Source of the DNA: Purpureocillium takamizusanense
Taxonomy: Eukaryota > Ascomycota > Sordariomycetes > Hypocreales > Ophiocordycipitaceae
Direction: 5' to 3'
Length of the DNA: 64,000 nucleotides
NCBI RefSeq assembly: GCF_022605165.1
Contig: NC_063068.1
Span: 744,001-808,000, forward strand
Part shown: positions 1-10,832 of the stretch, piece after piece
Layout of the letters: the number at the start of each line of letters is the position of its first letter
Position numbering within the stretch: position 1 is the first letter of the stretch
The notes under the pieces: model-generated
What the model was told of the DNA's origin: nothing
The model's database searches: none
The model's input: the letters and a program-made list of their open reading frames with translations, nothing else
Position numbers and translations under genes: made by a program

Positions 1-2246
1 ATTCCCGTTGTCGGCGTCGGCGTGCTGTGCTCGTTTTCCGCTTGTGACATGTCATCCGTAGCCATATCATCCGCTCCCACATCCGTGTACGAAGGTCGCA
101 CGCTCCTATTTGCCGCCCACGAGGTCTTGCTGAACGGGTCTCGTGATGACTCGCATATATCGAAGTCACTGGGCAAGGGACTCGGAGGCGAACGCCCGCG
201 TGCTGGGTAGTACTGCTCGTACGGCACGGGGCTGGTATCCACGTAAGTCCTGCCCGAGTAGAACAAGTCGTTCGGCGGCTCAACAGTTCTAATCAGTGGC
301 CGAGCATCGGCTTGGTAGGCGTCCACAAAGAGCTCGTTGAGAGGTTGCCCGTCGTCAGCCGTGACGGGGTGCTGCTTGGCGTATGCATGCTCGTCCTCGT
401 CAGCTACGGACGGGAACATGCGCAGCAGCGTCGAGGCCTGCTGACGCATTCTCGGGTCGGCGCTGAGACATATTTCCGTCATTTGTCGGTACCAGTCAGG
501 GACGTTGATCTCCGGACCCAGCATCAGCGGCCGGCCATGAGCTTCGGGCTCGTCCTCCTCCATCGCGAGCCCCCACAGCACCATTCCCAGCTGATACAAA
601 TCCGACTTGACGCCAATGTACATGCTGATGCGATGCCCGGCATTGATTAGGGCCGTTGCCTCCGGTGGCTCCCAGCCAACAGGACAGCCTCGTCTGTTAA
701 TGTCGATGATCTTGGCGTTATCAAACTCGTCGATGACAATGTTGGAGAGGGTAAAGTCGCCTTGCACGAAGCCCGATTCGTGAACGTCTGACAGGCCTCG
801 CACAATCTGGCGCGCCCACCGCTCCTTGGTGGCCCAAGAAAGGGTATAGTTACTGTCTTTGCAATGGTCGTAAATGATGTCGATGAGTGCACCCTGCGAG
901 GCGTAGCTGATGAGTAGGCCCTTGACGAATTCATCCTCGTCGTCAACGACGACGCCGTAGAAATGGACTACGTCGTTGGAGTAGCGCAGGCTGTTGAGGG
1001 CGTTGACCTCGTACAGAAACTCATCGATGGTATCCTGGCTCGGAATCTCCTTCTTGATGAGAACATGGCCATGCACGTTGACCTTGTACACAAACCCCGA
1101 CATGTGGGAGTCAAAGACGATATCGCGCTCCCTGATTCGTCGGCAGCCCAGATGTCGTACTTGGCTGACGGAAGGGTAATTGATTATTTCCTGCTTTGTG
1201 TCAGCAAAGGACCGAGACACGGCGCTCGGGACAGGGGAGTGAGTAGATAGCGCGCCAAAAAAAAAAGTGAGGCGGTGACGCAAAGCCTACGCCGTAAGAT
1301 GGATCATGGAGAAAAGTGCGGTCCCACTCACATTACCGTCCTCAACGACGTGGACGTGGAGTCGGCCATCGGTTGTCTCGAGCTTGAGGTTGGTAACAGT
1401 GTCGTAAAATTTGATATCGGCTAGGCTTTCGCGGATTGCCTCGTAGATTTTGGCGCTCTTCTCGCGTTGGTATCGGGTCTGGAACAAGTCCATCTCAAGC
1501 GAGTTGAGCGTTGCATAGCGATAGTCGAGGGAAATGGTGACACGGCGCCAGATGTGCTCCTTTTCCCGGTAGGTGACGAAGAATTTTTCCCGTTTGGATC
1601 GATCTCTAAAGTGCATGCTGAGGTTGAGAATCCATTTCCTCTCGAGTTCGTCATTGATCATGGCTTCATGCTGCGAGGTCGTCATGGACTGAGCGTCCAA
1701 CGAGCCATCTGTAGTTGGGACCGTCCCATCGCCACCTTTGTAGGGCTCGGTGGAGGAATCCGCGTCTAAGGATTGTACTGCCAATCCATCGCCGAAGAAG
1801 TCTCCCGTATACAAAGAGCTGTGATGGAGGAGGTTGTCGCCTTGGGAAGAGCCCAGCAATCCTGGGGCACTGACGCGAGGGTTCGCGCCGAGCTCAGAAG
1901 GACGTCGATGGTGGCGGCTACGTGAGCGGCGATCGACCGATGCGGCTCTTCTCTCGTCTGCCGATGGGGCTACGGGAGCGAGATTCATCCGTTGCTCAGA
2001 CTGCTGCCTCGCAAACGTTTGGGAACGGGGCAGGCCAGTGATGACCTCCCTCCCGGCGACGTGGACTGGGACCGTGGGCCGGACGGGATCCTCAGGGACG
2101 GCCTCGCGAGGGTCGGGCACATGGCTCTGCGGCGGCGACTTGGGAACTGACGAGCTTCTCTGGCTCGACTTGTGCATGAACTTGCGGAGAAACGACAATC
2201 TCTTAACCGGTGGCGGCTCGGATTCCGTGCCGTCTGGCGACGCCAT
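1..2246 (-). CDS. Divergent serine/threonine protein kinase, C-terminus cut by window edge
   Basis: Two exons are seen: 2246-1332 (305 codons) and 1190-1, joined in phase 0 across a GTGAGT...GCAG intron (1191-1331). The frame is open to the window edge, so the C-terminus is missing; about 701 residues are visible. Residues 1-200 are basic and Ser/Arg-rich, probably disordered. The kinase domain starts near residue 325. The ATP lysine is likely in VLIKKE (about 351-352) and an alpha-C Glu lies in DEFLYEVN. The catalytic loop reads QGDFTLSN (Asp about 450, Asn about 455) instead of HRDLKPxN, and the DFG motif is DIN (Asp about 468). The APE region is WEPPE. Asp, Asn and Lys are kept, so activity is possible but the fold is atypical. 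Similar divergent kinases are common in filamentous fungi; the substrate is unknown. The start is the first ATG of the open frame. Kinase call firm, biological role unknown. Confidence 0.82.
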
Positions 2247-3062
2247 GTTGAGCGGCCAGCGGTGCCGGGAAGGAAGCGGTGAGATGACCAGGCGACAGCG
2301 TGTATGTCAACCCAATATCGACAAAGAGACAAACGAAGAGAGCCCAACAGGGGCACCGAATATTTGATTTGGCCGAGAGCTGGTAGGTAGGAGATGCATG
2401 TAGGCAGATGCACGCAACCGCCCTCAGGACGCGCGGAGGAGCGCGGCGAGGCAAGCCTGAGAGGAAACGATGGGAGGGAGGACGTGGTACGAAGAACGTC
2501 AGACAGACAAGGACAGGAGGCGTAGTGACGAGATCAGAGGAGAGGTAGACGAGACTGCCTGGCGGGAGCAGGACACGAAGCACGACGAGGCGCGAGCATA
2601 TGCAGCGGCCATCGGGAGAGCTGGAGCTGACCAACGACGTGGGCAGAGGTGAGGCAAGGGGTGGCGTGAGATGCCAGTGGGGGTGAGACTGCGAAGTTGA
2701 GTCGACGATGAGGCCTGTCTGGACGGAGGAGACGGCGGGCGACGAGCATCGGCGGAGGTGAGGCTGTTTCGTTTGGCCGTGGTGGTGGGAAAAAGCGGCT
2801 CCGCGGTTGCCTCAGGGATGCTCTGGCGCTTGGGCTGGCGTGGCCGCGGGCCGGGTGCTAAGGTAGGTAAGGTTCCAGGCTCAGCCCGCCCAACTGTTTG
2901 CTGCGAGCCTCTTCAACGTGCTGCGAGGCTGGACGGCGCAGGGCAGGTATCGAGGGACTAACGTAGGGGAGCGGCACCAGCGTGTGGACGGGTGATGGGG
3001 CCGGCCGGGGTGAGTGATGGAGGGAGGGACGGATCGTGCACGGGAGAAAAGGGGGGTGGCGC

Positions 3063-3102
3063 CTGTCCTGTCCTGTCCTGTCAGTCTGTCAGTCTGTCAG
3101 TC
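3063..3102. repeat. Short tandem repeats, CTGTC and CAGTCTGT units
   Basis: Successive copies of CTGTC followed by copies of CAGTCTGT are visible. This is an intergenic microsatellite with no coding context. Confidence 0.8.
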
Positions 3103-3705
3103 GGCGGCGGCTGGGGCTGGGGCAAGCGGGGCAGGGACGGGGTGGGGTAGGGTAATGGCAGGGGAAACAACCCAGGGACGAGACTTTCACACTGGCATCA
3201 CGACGGTTTTGTGTCTTCGCTCCAGTGATTGCTGGAGGAGGCGGCAGCGACAGCGGCATCAATAGCTGTACGAAAATATTGAAGACGATTGAATGCTCAA
3301 GGAAATCAAGCCCCCCCAAGGTATGGTGGGTACGTTGTCCTACCCTACGTACAGTGCATCGAGGTGGTACCTCCCCCCCAGGCTGCACCCAAGAATGACT
3401 GGGAGGGCAACGATGATGGGCTGTGCCTGCCCCTTTCGCCGCAGACGGCGTGGTGGCACGTTGCGGTGTGCATGTGCAGAGCAGTGAAGTGCAGTACGTA
3501 AGTACGTACTGTAGAGCGAAACATTGAGGTGGCAGGAAGCCTCCACCCTTCTCTTTCCTGTCCTGCACCACCTGCACCTACCAAGGTATAGTCCGTGGTA
3601 TACGAAGTGCAGTAGGTACGAATACCCGCCGGCCCATGCTCCTACAAGTGATGGCAAGCTTCTTCGTCCGGTCACCATTTGCCATCCTCCTCCGCCTTCT
3701 CCGAC

Positions 3706-3740
3706 ACCACCACCACCACCACCACCACCTCCTCCTCCAC
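3706..3740. repeat. CAC/CTC trinucleotide tract
   Basis: A run of CAC units changes into CTC units. It creates artificial poly-His and poly-Pro frames, which explains the spurious open frames here. Confidence 0.85.
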
Positions 3741-6152
3741 CTCACCCTCCCCCCCGCCCCTTTACTACAAGCTGCCTCATGCTCCAACTCCCATCTCCCT
3801 CTCCACACCTACGCGGCCGCACGTCAGGCACTCGCAGCGCTGCCTCCCAGCACTCCCCGACCAGTCGCTGGTCGCAGGGCGAGTGCCGTCCCTGGGCTTG
3901 CCCGCAGGACGACGCAGTCATCCCGCGCAAGCGTCCCGGGAGATGCTCTCCCATTGACGCCTGACGATGCCCCTGGACACCACCGACTTGGTGCAGTAGT
4001 TTGCAGGAGTCGTGACCGGGCTGCGTTCCGCCCCGCCATGGACCCTTCCCCGGCTGGGATTGGGATCCCTCGATGTTTGGCGCAGCTCGTCAACGTCAGC
4101 AGCTTGCGCGAGGCCAGGTGAAAGCCTTGACTCGGGGGATCCTACCATCCCCGCCGCCGGACGACCGAAGTGAGCTACCGGAGAGCCGGAACCGACGCCG
4201 TTTTCTCGACATGGCGCCGCGGGTCACGTTCCCTTCCGTCGTGCAAGTCGAGATCGCACGTGCCGCTGCCGCGGCCTGTCAGTTCTGCACAGTCAGTCGC
4301 ACATGACGGCCATCTAGCTAAAGCCCTCATCTCACCACGTTACTACTTGCCTCCAGGCCTTGCCGTCATCAAGAAGGTCTCGTACCTGCCCTGAATAGCT
4401 GCCTCGGAGCCGCCCCGCGCCTCTGCAGATGCGCCGGTCATCTGCACGCAAGCTTTGGGCGTCAACCGTGACCTGACTGCCCGTTCAAGCAGCCACCGAG
4501 GCGTTCCCGACTCCAAATGGTGCGGTTCCCGTGGCTTGACGGGCAAGTATTGAACCAAAATGGCCAAAGCGTTGTTAGTATGACGAATCCCTGCAGTACC
4601 GTACCTGTCGCGCATCAGATGCAGGCGTCGTATCGGACAGCACGTGTTCGCCTCCATCGTACCAAGCAGGGCTGCATGTACTTCGTACTGCACGGCTTTG
4701 GCTGTGTATGTACGCAGGTATGCGTCGGACGTCTACCGCGATGTTATGGCCGCCGCCCCGCCGCCCGTCGCCCGCCGTTCCGTCTCTTCCCGCGAAGAAT
4801 GATAAGATAATTGCCCCCAGCGTCAGGCCACGGCCCGGTCCCCAAGCAGCGGCACCGCGCGGACCCTTGCCAGCGCATCAGGTAACCCGACCCGACTTCT
4901 TGGGTGCCTCGCAGCGTCCCGGCAAAACCCATCAGCGCGGCATCCCTCCCTCCGCCCACCATGACGACGGCGCCTGCGCGATGGCGACTGCAGTTGTCCA
5001 CTCTCCTTCCCAAGGCGTGGGCGGCAATTCCCCGCTTAGAGCCATGCGCCTGGCCCACTCGTGGCGACCACGTCACACAAGCCCGCCCACGCGCACACCA
5101 CGGCGGACCAGCAGTAGATCAGGCATAATTGCATCAACAGACACGGCCAGAGACAGTGCCATCGACGCTAGGTGGGTAGCGTGCATGGCCCAAGGCATAG
5201 GAAGATTCGGGTTAGCAGCGAGGCTGCAGCTCGCCGCGGCTGGCCATTGATGCATCCTCCGCCGAGCCAAGGGAGCAGGCTGGCGACCACTGCCGGGGCT
5301 TGGGCATCGTCAGTTGGGCCGTGACAAGAGCAGCAGAGTAGTCGGAGCGCTGCCGCCCCCCATCGTAAGCGGCGCGCAGTGTGGCCGATCGGAGGCCGTT
5401 TTGCGGATTTTAACAGCCGGACTGGAGCACGCAGCATATTTCACGCACGTCTTCGGGCGGCCACCCTCGGCCAACGTCATTGATCACCCGAAAGTAAGGC
5501 ATTGGCCACGGATCTCCAATTGAACCGCGTTCAATCGGGCATCGGTACGGGCCAGCTAGGCTCGTCCCGCGCCCCCGTTCCCCGCAACCCGGTCCCACTT
5601 GGTTGGCAGCGCTGGCTCGTGGTTCCTTCGCCCGGCTTGCCAGGACTGGCACGAGAGCAACCTCGTCCTTTGTAGAATTACATGTAGCTCCGGATGCTAT
5701 AGGGCCAAGTCGACGGTCAGTGTTCATCTCTCGACCCTAGTACAAGCACCCTTCCAGTTGTACGATGATCACTAATGTTCATGTTTGTTCATTTCTATAT
5801 GCAAGACAGCCACGGACAACGGGAGTCGAGGACACAGGCCCAGGTGCCTGGCTGCAGATGATGGCAGCAGTCAGATGCCAATATGGCGAGACGAGATGCG
5901 GTACACTCGAGCATAGACACCTTCGGCCCCAGTCTGTTTCCATTCAGGATGCTGTTAACCCGTTGCTTGCGTACAGCGATGCCACCGATGACCTCGAAGG
6001 TAATTGAAACTTTTGGTCGAGAAAACCAGCTACAGACGTTCGGAGCGAGACAAAAGCCCCGACGAGCTCTGCTACATGCGTCAACATGCGCGATGGTGGA
6101 GAAGGGCATATCTCGTGTTGCCGTGCCGAACCTAAACGTGTACGGTTCTGCA

Positions 6153-9100
6153 TCACTCAACCATCCTTTCTCCGGTTGCCAAAGTCAAATACGGGCAGCC
6201 TTTCCAGTCGCATGTATTCTGACACGTTTCTCAGCATCAGCGCTACTGGGCCGGGAAGGGAAGATGTTGTGCTCGTACCTGATATACCTCTGTCCCCCAC
6301 CATGAAAGCTTATGAGACGCTCCGGTGTAGACCACAGCAAAGAATATAATAATGCCCGAAATGGCGACCGAGCAGTCCAATGAAGCACTCAGCACAAAGT
6401 TGAACCTTTTCCACCATGCCTGGTGGCAGCGCTTGACCAGCAGCCCAAACACAAGGCCGATTAGCGCCCAGCTCCCGTAGTTTGTGCCCGAAGCAGGCGG
6501 CATGTAGCCCAGGCCGCCGAGGAAGAGCGGGACGTGCACGCGGCGCAGCCATTTCCCCTGTCGCGGGAACGCGCGGCGCAGGGCATACACTGCAACAGGG
6601 AGCGAGAAGCCTACGAGGAAGAACCACAGCAGCGCGCGGTAGGGCGCCCCGGGGGCGAAGAAGCGCCGGGGGCCTAGAGCGCCCCAGACGGTGCTCGTGT
6701 TGAAGTGCGTACGCGAGAAGGGGCAGGTGAAGCCGTTGGGGGCCGAGGCGGTGCAGATATGCGGGATGTGGTTGAGAGCCCAGTTGAGGACCGAGACCTG
6801 CCCCAGGGAGCCGACGACGAGGCCCACGGCCTGGACGAGGAACAGCTGCCGAGGAGGGATCTGAACTTTGAGTTAGCGAGATGCATATGGGCTGGGGGGA
6901 TTCCGCAGAATTGTGTCTATGAGGAAGGGGAGGATGTGTGGGTGGTAGGTAGTGGTACGTTGCAGTATATCCCCAGCTTGAGGTCCTGCGCAAAGGCCAG
7001 CCCCTTGACGCCCGAGATGGAGCCGAGGGAGAAGAACCATATGTTGGCGAGGACTTTGCCCTGCCAGATATACCCGGCGATGATGCGGCAGAAGAGCTCT
7101 ATCCCGATCTTTGTGTTTGTGGTTGCGTAGACCCAGGCGATCTACATGGGGCGGGGGTTGCTTCTCGTCAGCGTGGGGAAGAAAGGGGGGCTTGGGAATA
7201 TGATTATATACGAGGTCGCGAAGGGGGGTACGCACGGGGATGAAGAAGACGGCGGACACGACGAGGGACAGCAGCGCGCCGTACCACCGCAGCTGGACCG
7301 GGTAGTATTCGCTGGCGAAGGCGGCCAGGAACGCTGCGAGCAGGCCGGCTGCCCCGTACCACCACAGAGGAACGTCGGCGTACGGCGTGCGTCCTGGAAT
7401 AACCTTGCTACTATCGCCTTGCGCCTCGGCGTTGCGGCGAAAGAAGGACCTGAGGCTGGCTGAGCGCAGCACGGCGACGATCTCGCGCCGCTTCTCAAGT
7501 AGCGTCCATGAGACGAGCGAGGCCGTCGTCGCGAAGGCGAGGCCAAATTTGTTGAGCGCGTACGTCACGGGGAGGCGAATCTTGTTGCCCCGACCGCCCA
7601 TGTTAGCCAAAGAAGGAGCATCTTCGTCGGCTTTCTCCCCCGCGATATGGGACGGGCCAAAAAGGGGGAGAGGAGGGGAAGGGAACGGGGGAATGGGAGG
7701 GGAAGTTGCGTACATCCGAGTACGCCTCGTACTTGGCCGGGTCAAAGGTGAAGCCGTCGCCCTTGTTGACGACCCTCGACACGTTGTACACCTTGGCCGT
7801 CCGGTCGAAGATGGCGTTGCTCTGCAGCGGGAGGTAGCCAGACAGCCACGTGTTGGAGTAATACAGCGCGGGCGTGACAATGTATATCCAGAAGACGAGG
7901 GACGCGAGGACGTTGAGGATGGCCCACGTGGGGACGACGAGCGGCGAGCCAATGTACGCAATCTGGCTCCCTGTTCAGTCCGGGTGATTAAAAGATCAAG
8001 CAGTCAGCGAGATATGCTCTCATCGACGAGGAGGAGGAGGAGGGGGAGGAGGAGGGGCAGCTAGCTCTACGACGGGGTCTTATCTATACTTGCAGTCAAG
8101 GGTGAGGGGGAGCAGCCCCATGCCGCTCTTCATGCCAAAGACTTGGTTGACGATGGCGTTGCGCGGCGCGATCCAACATATCCAGGTGAAGTATCCCAGC
8201 GCGGGGAAGAGCAGGTCGGGCACCCAATACCAGCAGAAGCCGGCGGCAAACGTCCACAGGAAGAACCTGTACCGGGCCGACGACGACTTGCGCGCGCGTC
8301 TGTATGTGACCAACACACGGGGTATGCTCCATCAGCACACAGCTAACCGACTCAGAGGGGGAGGGGGGGTACTCTGAGTACACAAGTAGCATCGGTAGTA
8401 ACCAGTGGCAGCAGGAGACGAACATACTCGGAAGAAGAAGAGGAGAAGGAGGAGGAGGAGGAGGAAGTCTGCTGGCTGGGAGGTCCGGGCCCGTGCAGCG
8501 CCGAGTTGAGCGCCGTGTTGCCCAGCACGCCCGGCCAGAGCAGCTCCGGCGGCTCGACGACGAGCGACCGCGAGAGGCCGGCGAGCGCGAAGCCGAACAG
8601 GATGGTGGCGAGCGTCATGAGCAGCTCGAAGCCCCAGCCCGCCTCGTAGCCGTAGAAGACACGCTGCTCGGTCAAGACGTCGGCGCTCAGGCGCGTCAGG
8701 AAGCTCAGGTTCGCGAGCATGTATATCAAGATATTTTCCTACGTCCCCCACACGCACATCTCGGCCCACCCCGTCAGGACTCTGTATGTAGCTCTCTCTT
8801 CCAGCCAAGCGATGAGCTCGGGATATGGGAAGGGGGGGGGATCATGGTATGTACATGTATGCAATACCTTGTGGTTAAACGGCCCCGGGTTTAGGCCATA
8901 TCGCCTGCCCGCGAGCGTCACGCCCCAGTCCGGCACGGCGTACTCCCACGCCTTGCCCAGGGGGTACGCGAGGAACTGGATCGCCGACTGCGACAGGCTG
9001 ACGGACGGGAAGCGGAACGTGTAGAGCGTGTTGACACCGCTGCCGACGAGGCAAAAGGCCAGCCCGATGGTCCACATGCGCAGCGTCAGGCACGGCACGG

Positions 9101-9386
9101 ACGGGTCGTCAAGGGTTGCGTCCGCCACGCCGGCCGCGGAGAAGACGTCGCTTGCCGTCGATGGCGGACGGGCTTTGCGATTGATATCATCAGCACGCCC
9201 GTAGGACAAGCACAGCTGTTCTTTCTTTCTTTCTTTATTTTTTTGTGAAATGCAAAAGGAGTGGAAGCTGTACGAACATGTTTGTCGTTTCAACTCTTCG
9301 TCATTTCGGGCGGGAGTCTCCTGCTCGGCATCAACATCGGCTATGGGTCGTGCCCTCGCCGTGTCAAGTGCTTTCAGCACCGCCAT
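6153..9386 (-). CDS. Oligopeptide transporter, OPT family (OPT-1)
   Basis: Eight exons are predicted: 9386-8868, 8738-8428, 8299-8094, 7970-7714, 7580-7236, 7141-6959, 6860-6279 and 6218-6153, giving about 822 residues. The family is clear from the LDDP motif before the first membrane helix, the helix-rich body, the IPPR motif after GIYCN, the NGFTCP motif, and the terminal WWGTEVYQ followed by CDWKGCPYL in the last 66-nt exon. OPT proteins import tri- to pentapeptides, glutathione or related metal conjugates at the plasma membrane with protons. The intron at 7971-8093 uses a GC donor (GCAAGT); this is needed to restore the family motif D-W-S-Q. A serine-rich loop lies at the end of exon 2. 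The N-terminal region around 9185-9290 contains a microsatellite and may hide an extra intron. The start is the first ATG (9386); 9410 in the same frame is GTG. Substrate unknown. Confidence 0.85.
7971..8093 (-). other. GC-AG intron in OPT-1
   Basis: The donor reads T|GCAAGT and the acceptor AACAG|GG. Splicing here gives Asp-Trp-Ser-Gln, which matches the DWAQ motif of OPT-2 in this window. No GT donor nearby gives that junction. Confidence 0.75.
9219..9241. repeat. TTTC microsatellite in the OPT-1 N-terminal region
   Basis: A TTTC repeat followed by a T run reads on the minus strand as a Lys/Glu/Arg-rich stretch. It may be coding or lie within an unrecognised intron. Confidence 0.75.
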
Positions 9387-9559
9387 GATGGAAATACGTG
9401 TGAGAAACACCGTTGCTTCTCAACTCAGGTGATGGGATAAGAACAACACAAGAGCGAGACGAGGGGTTGACGAGAAGTAGGATGGTTTGCCAGAAAAACC
9501 TCGAGGCATGATGTCTCTTCACCGCAGGGGCAGATCAATCTGATAAGATGCGATTGATA

Positions 9560-9593
9560 CGACGACGACGACGACGACCACCACCACCACCGC
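9560..9593. repeat. GAC/CAC trinucleotide tract
   Basis: About six GAC units are followed by about four CAC units, upstream of OPT-1. Confidence 0.85.
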
Positions 9594-10103
9594 TGTCATA
9601 ATAGAGTGGAATCCTTCTTGTTAGTACTGCGTGCGTGCGAACTACTACTGCTACTAACTAGTGCCGGTGGACCGCGTGCGCAACCGTTTACCCGCCGGCA
9701 CTGCCACTCCTAGATCACGGAAATTATCCACCTACGATGCCGTCTGATCCGCTTACACCGGGCAATTCTGTTTCTGTTCTTATTAACGATGTCTGCGAGT
9801 AGTATGTCAACGGGGTTTGGCGAAGGTGGCGTCGCTCTACGCCGTCCCATGGGCGCAAAGACCATCAATCTTGAAAGACAAGATTTTCACATACTCGCAT
9901 TGAAGACTCGGTCAGAATGGCTCTCGTTCTGGAGAGCCAACGTACATGGCGTAAAACGATCACGACAGCAATGAGTCGGATAATAAGAGTGTACCTCCCC
10001 CCATAGATACTCTTGGGCCTTGGCCACATCCCTGCACCTGTGCTGTCCAGTCCCCTCACCCACGACTGGCATTCTACGTACCGACCATGACGGTTTTGGT
10101 AAG

Positions 10104-10118
10104 CCCCCCCCCCCCCCC
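10104..10118. repeat. Homopolymer C run (15)
   Basis: Fifteen consecutive C residues. The exact length may be affected by sequencing error. Confidence 0.85.
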
Positions 10119-10832
10119 AAAGCAACCAGAGAGTAAAACCCTGGGGGGCAGGGCAACAACCTCGAAAGAAAAAACTTCCATGGGAAACACTCCTTCGAAA
10201 AACAGCCCGGCCGGTTCACAAAGTCCCGCAATTCGCAACTCAACTCTCGGCAAGGTTCCGTTTCCGCGCCCGCCCGGTCCAAGACGCCGAGAGTTTGCCG
10301 AGTCAGCCGTGTCGTCCCGTGCCGCGCCCCCCCTCCTCGTCAAGCTGATGATGGCATTTGGTTACACATGTCGACGTCGTGGTGGTGGTGGTGGTGTTAG
10401 GTGGCATGAATGGCATGAGTCGGGCGGGCGTTGCGAAAAGACAAAACTACATCGCCGACTGCTTTTTGTTATAACGCTGTCGAAGGGGGTAAAAGATATG
10501 GAAAACTTTATAGAGACGGTCGCCAAATAGTCCAAACCAGTATGCTTCGCGACTCTCGTCGGCTTCACGCCGCCAACACCATCGCCACCAAGAAAGGAGG
10601 ATGGGAGTAGTTTATTCAACACCAAGCATATTTGCTCGTCTTCTTCCATATGTCTGTAATACATACATGCATGCATGCGCACACATACAAAACGCCATAT
10701 CATGGATGCCGCACTCCCTACTGCCCCAGGTTTCGGGTCTGGCTAGAATGCTTCAAGTCCGGCAGCGCCGCCCACATGCGTCTTCTCTTTGAATCTTGTT
10801 TTTACATGGCTCACCGTCTAAGTCTCGGTCGT

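Larger units (their letters stand above)
2247..6152. other. Gene-poor spacer, 3.9 kb
   Basis: No supported gene lies here. The stretch holds the promoter of the kinase gene and the 3' side of OPT-1. It contains short tandem repeats near 3063-3102 (CTGTC and CAGTCTGT units) and a CAC/CTC tract at about 3706-3740. A TACTTCGTA palindrome lies at 4679-4687. The open frames between 3524 and 5250 are low-complexity (His, Pro, Ser runs), lack splice logic and match no family I know. Confidence 0.6.
9387..10832. other. Spacer between OPT-1 and Lon
   Basis: No gene is supported. It includes the upstream region of OPT-1 and the 3' flank of the Lon gene, a GAC/CAC repeat at 9560-9593 and a 15-base C run at 10104-10118. 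Confidence 0.6.

Noticed and set aside
3524..5250. Possible short genes between the kinase and OPT-1
   Set aside because: Frames are formed by CAC/CTC repeats or random GC-rich sequence; no conserved residues or introns that join them.
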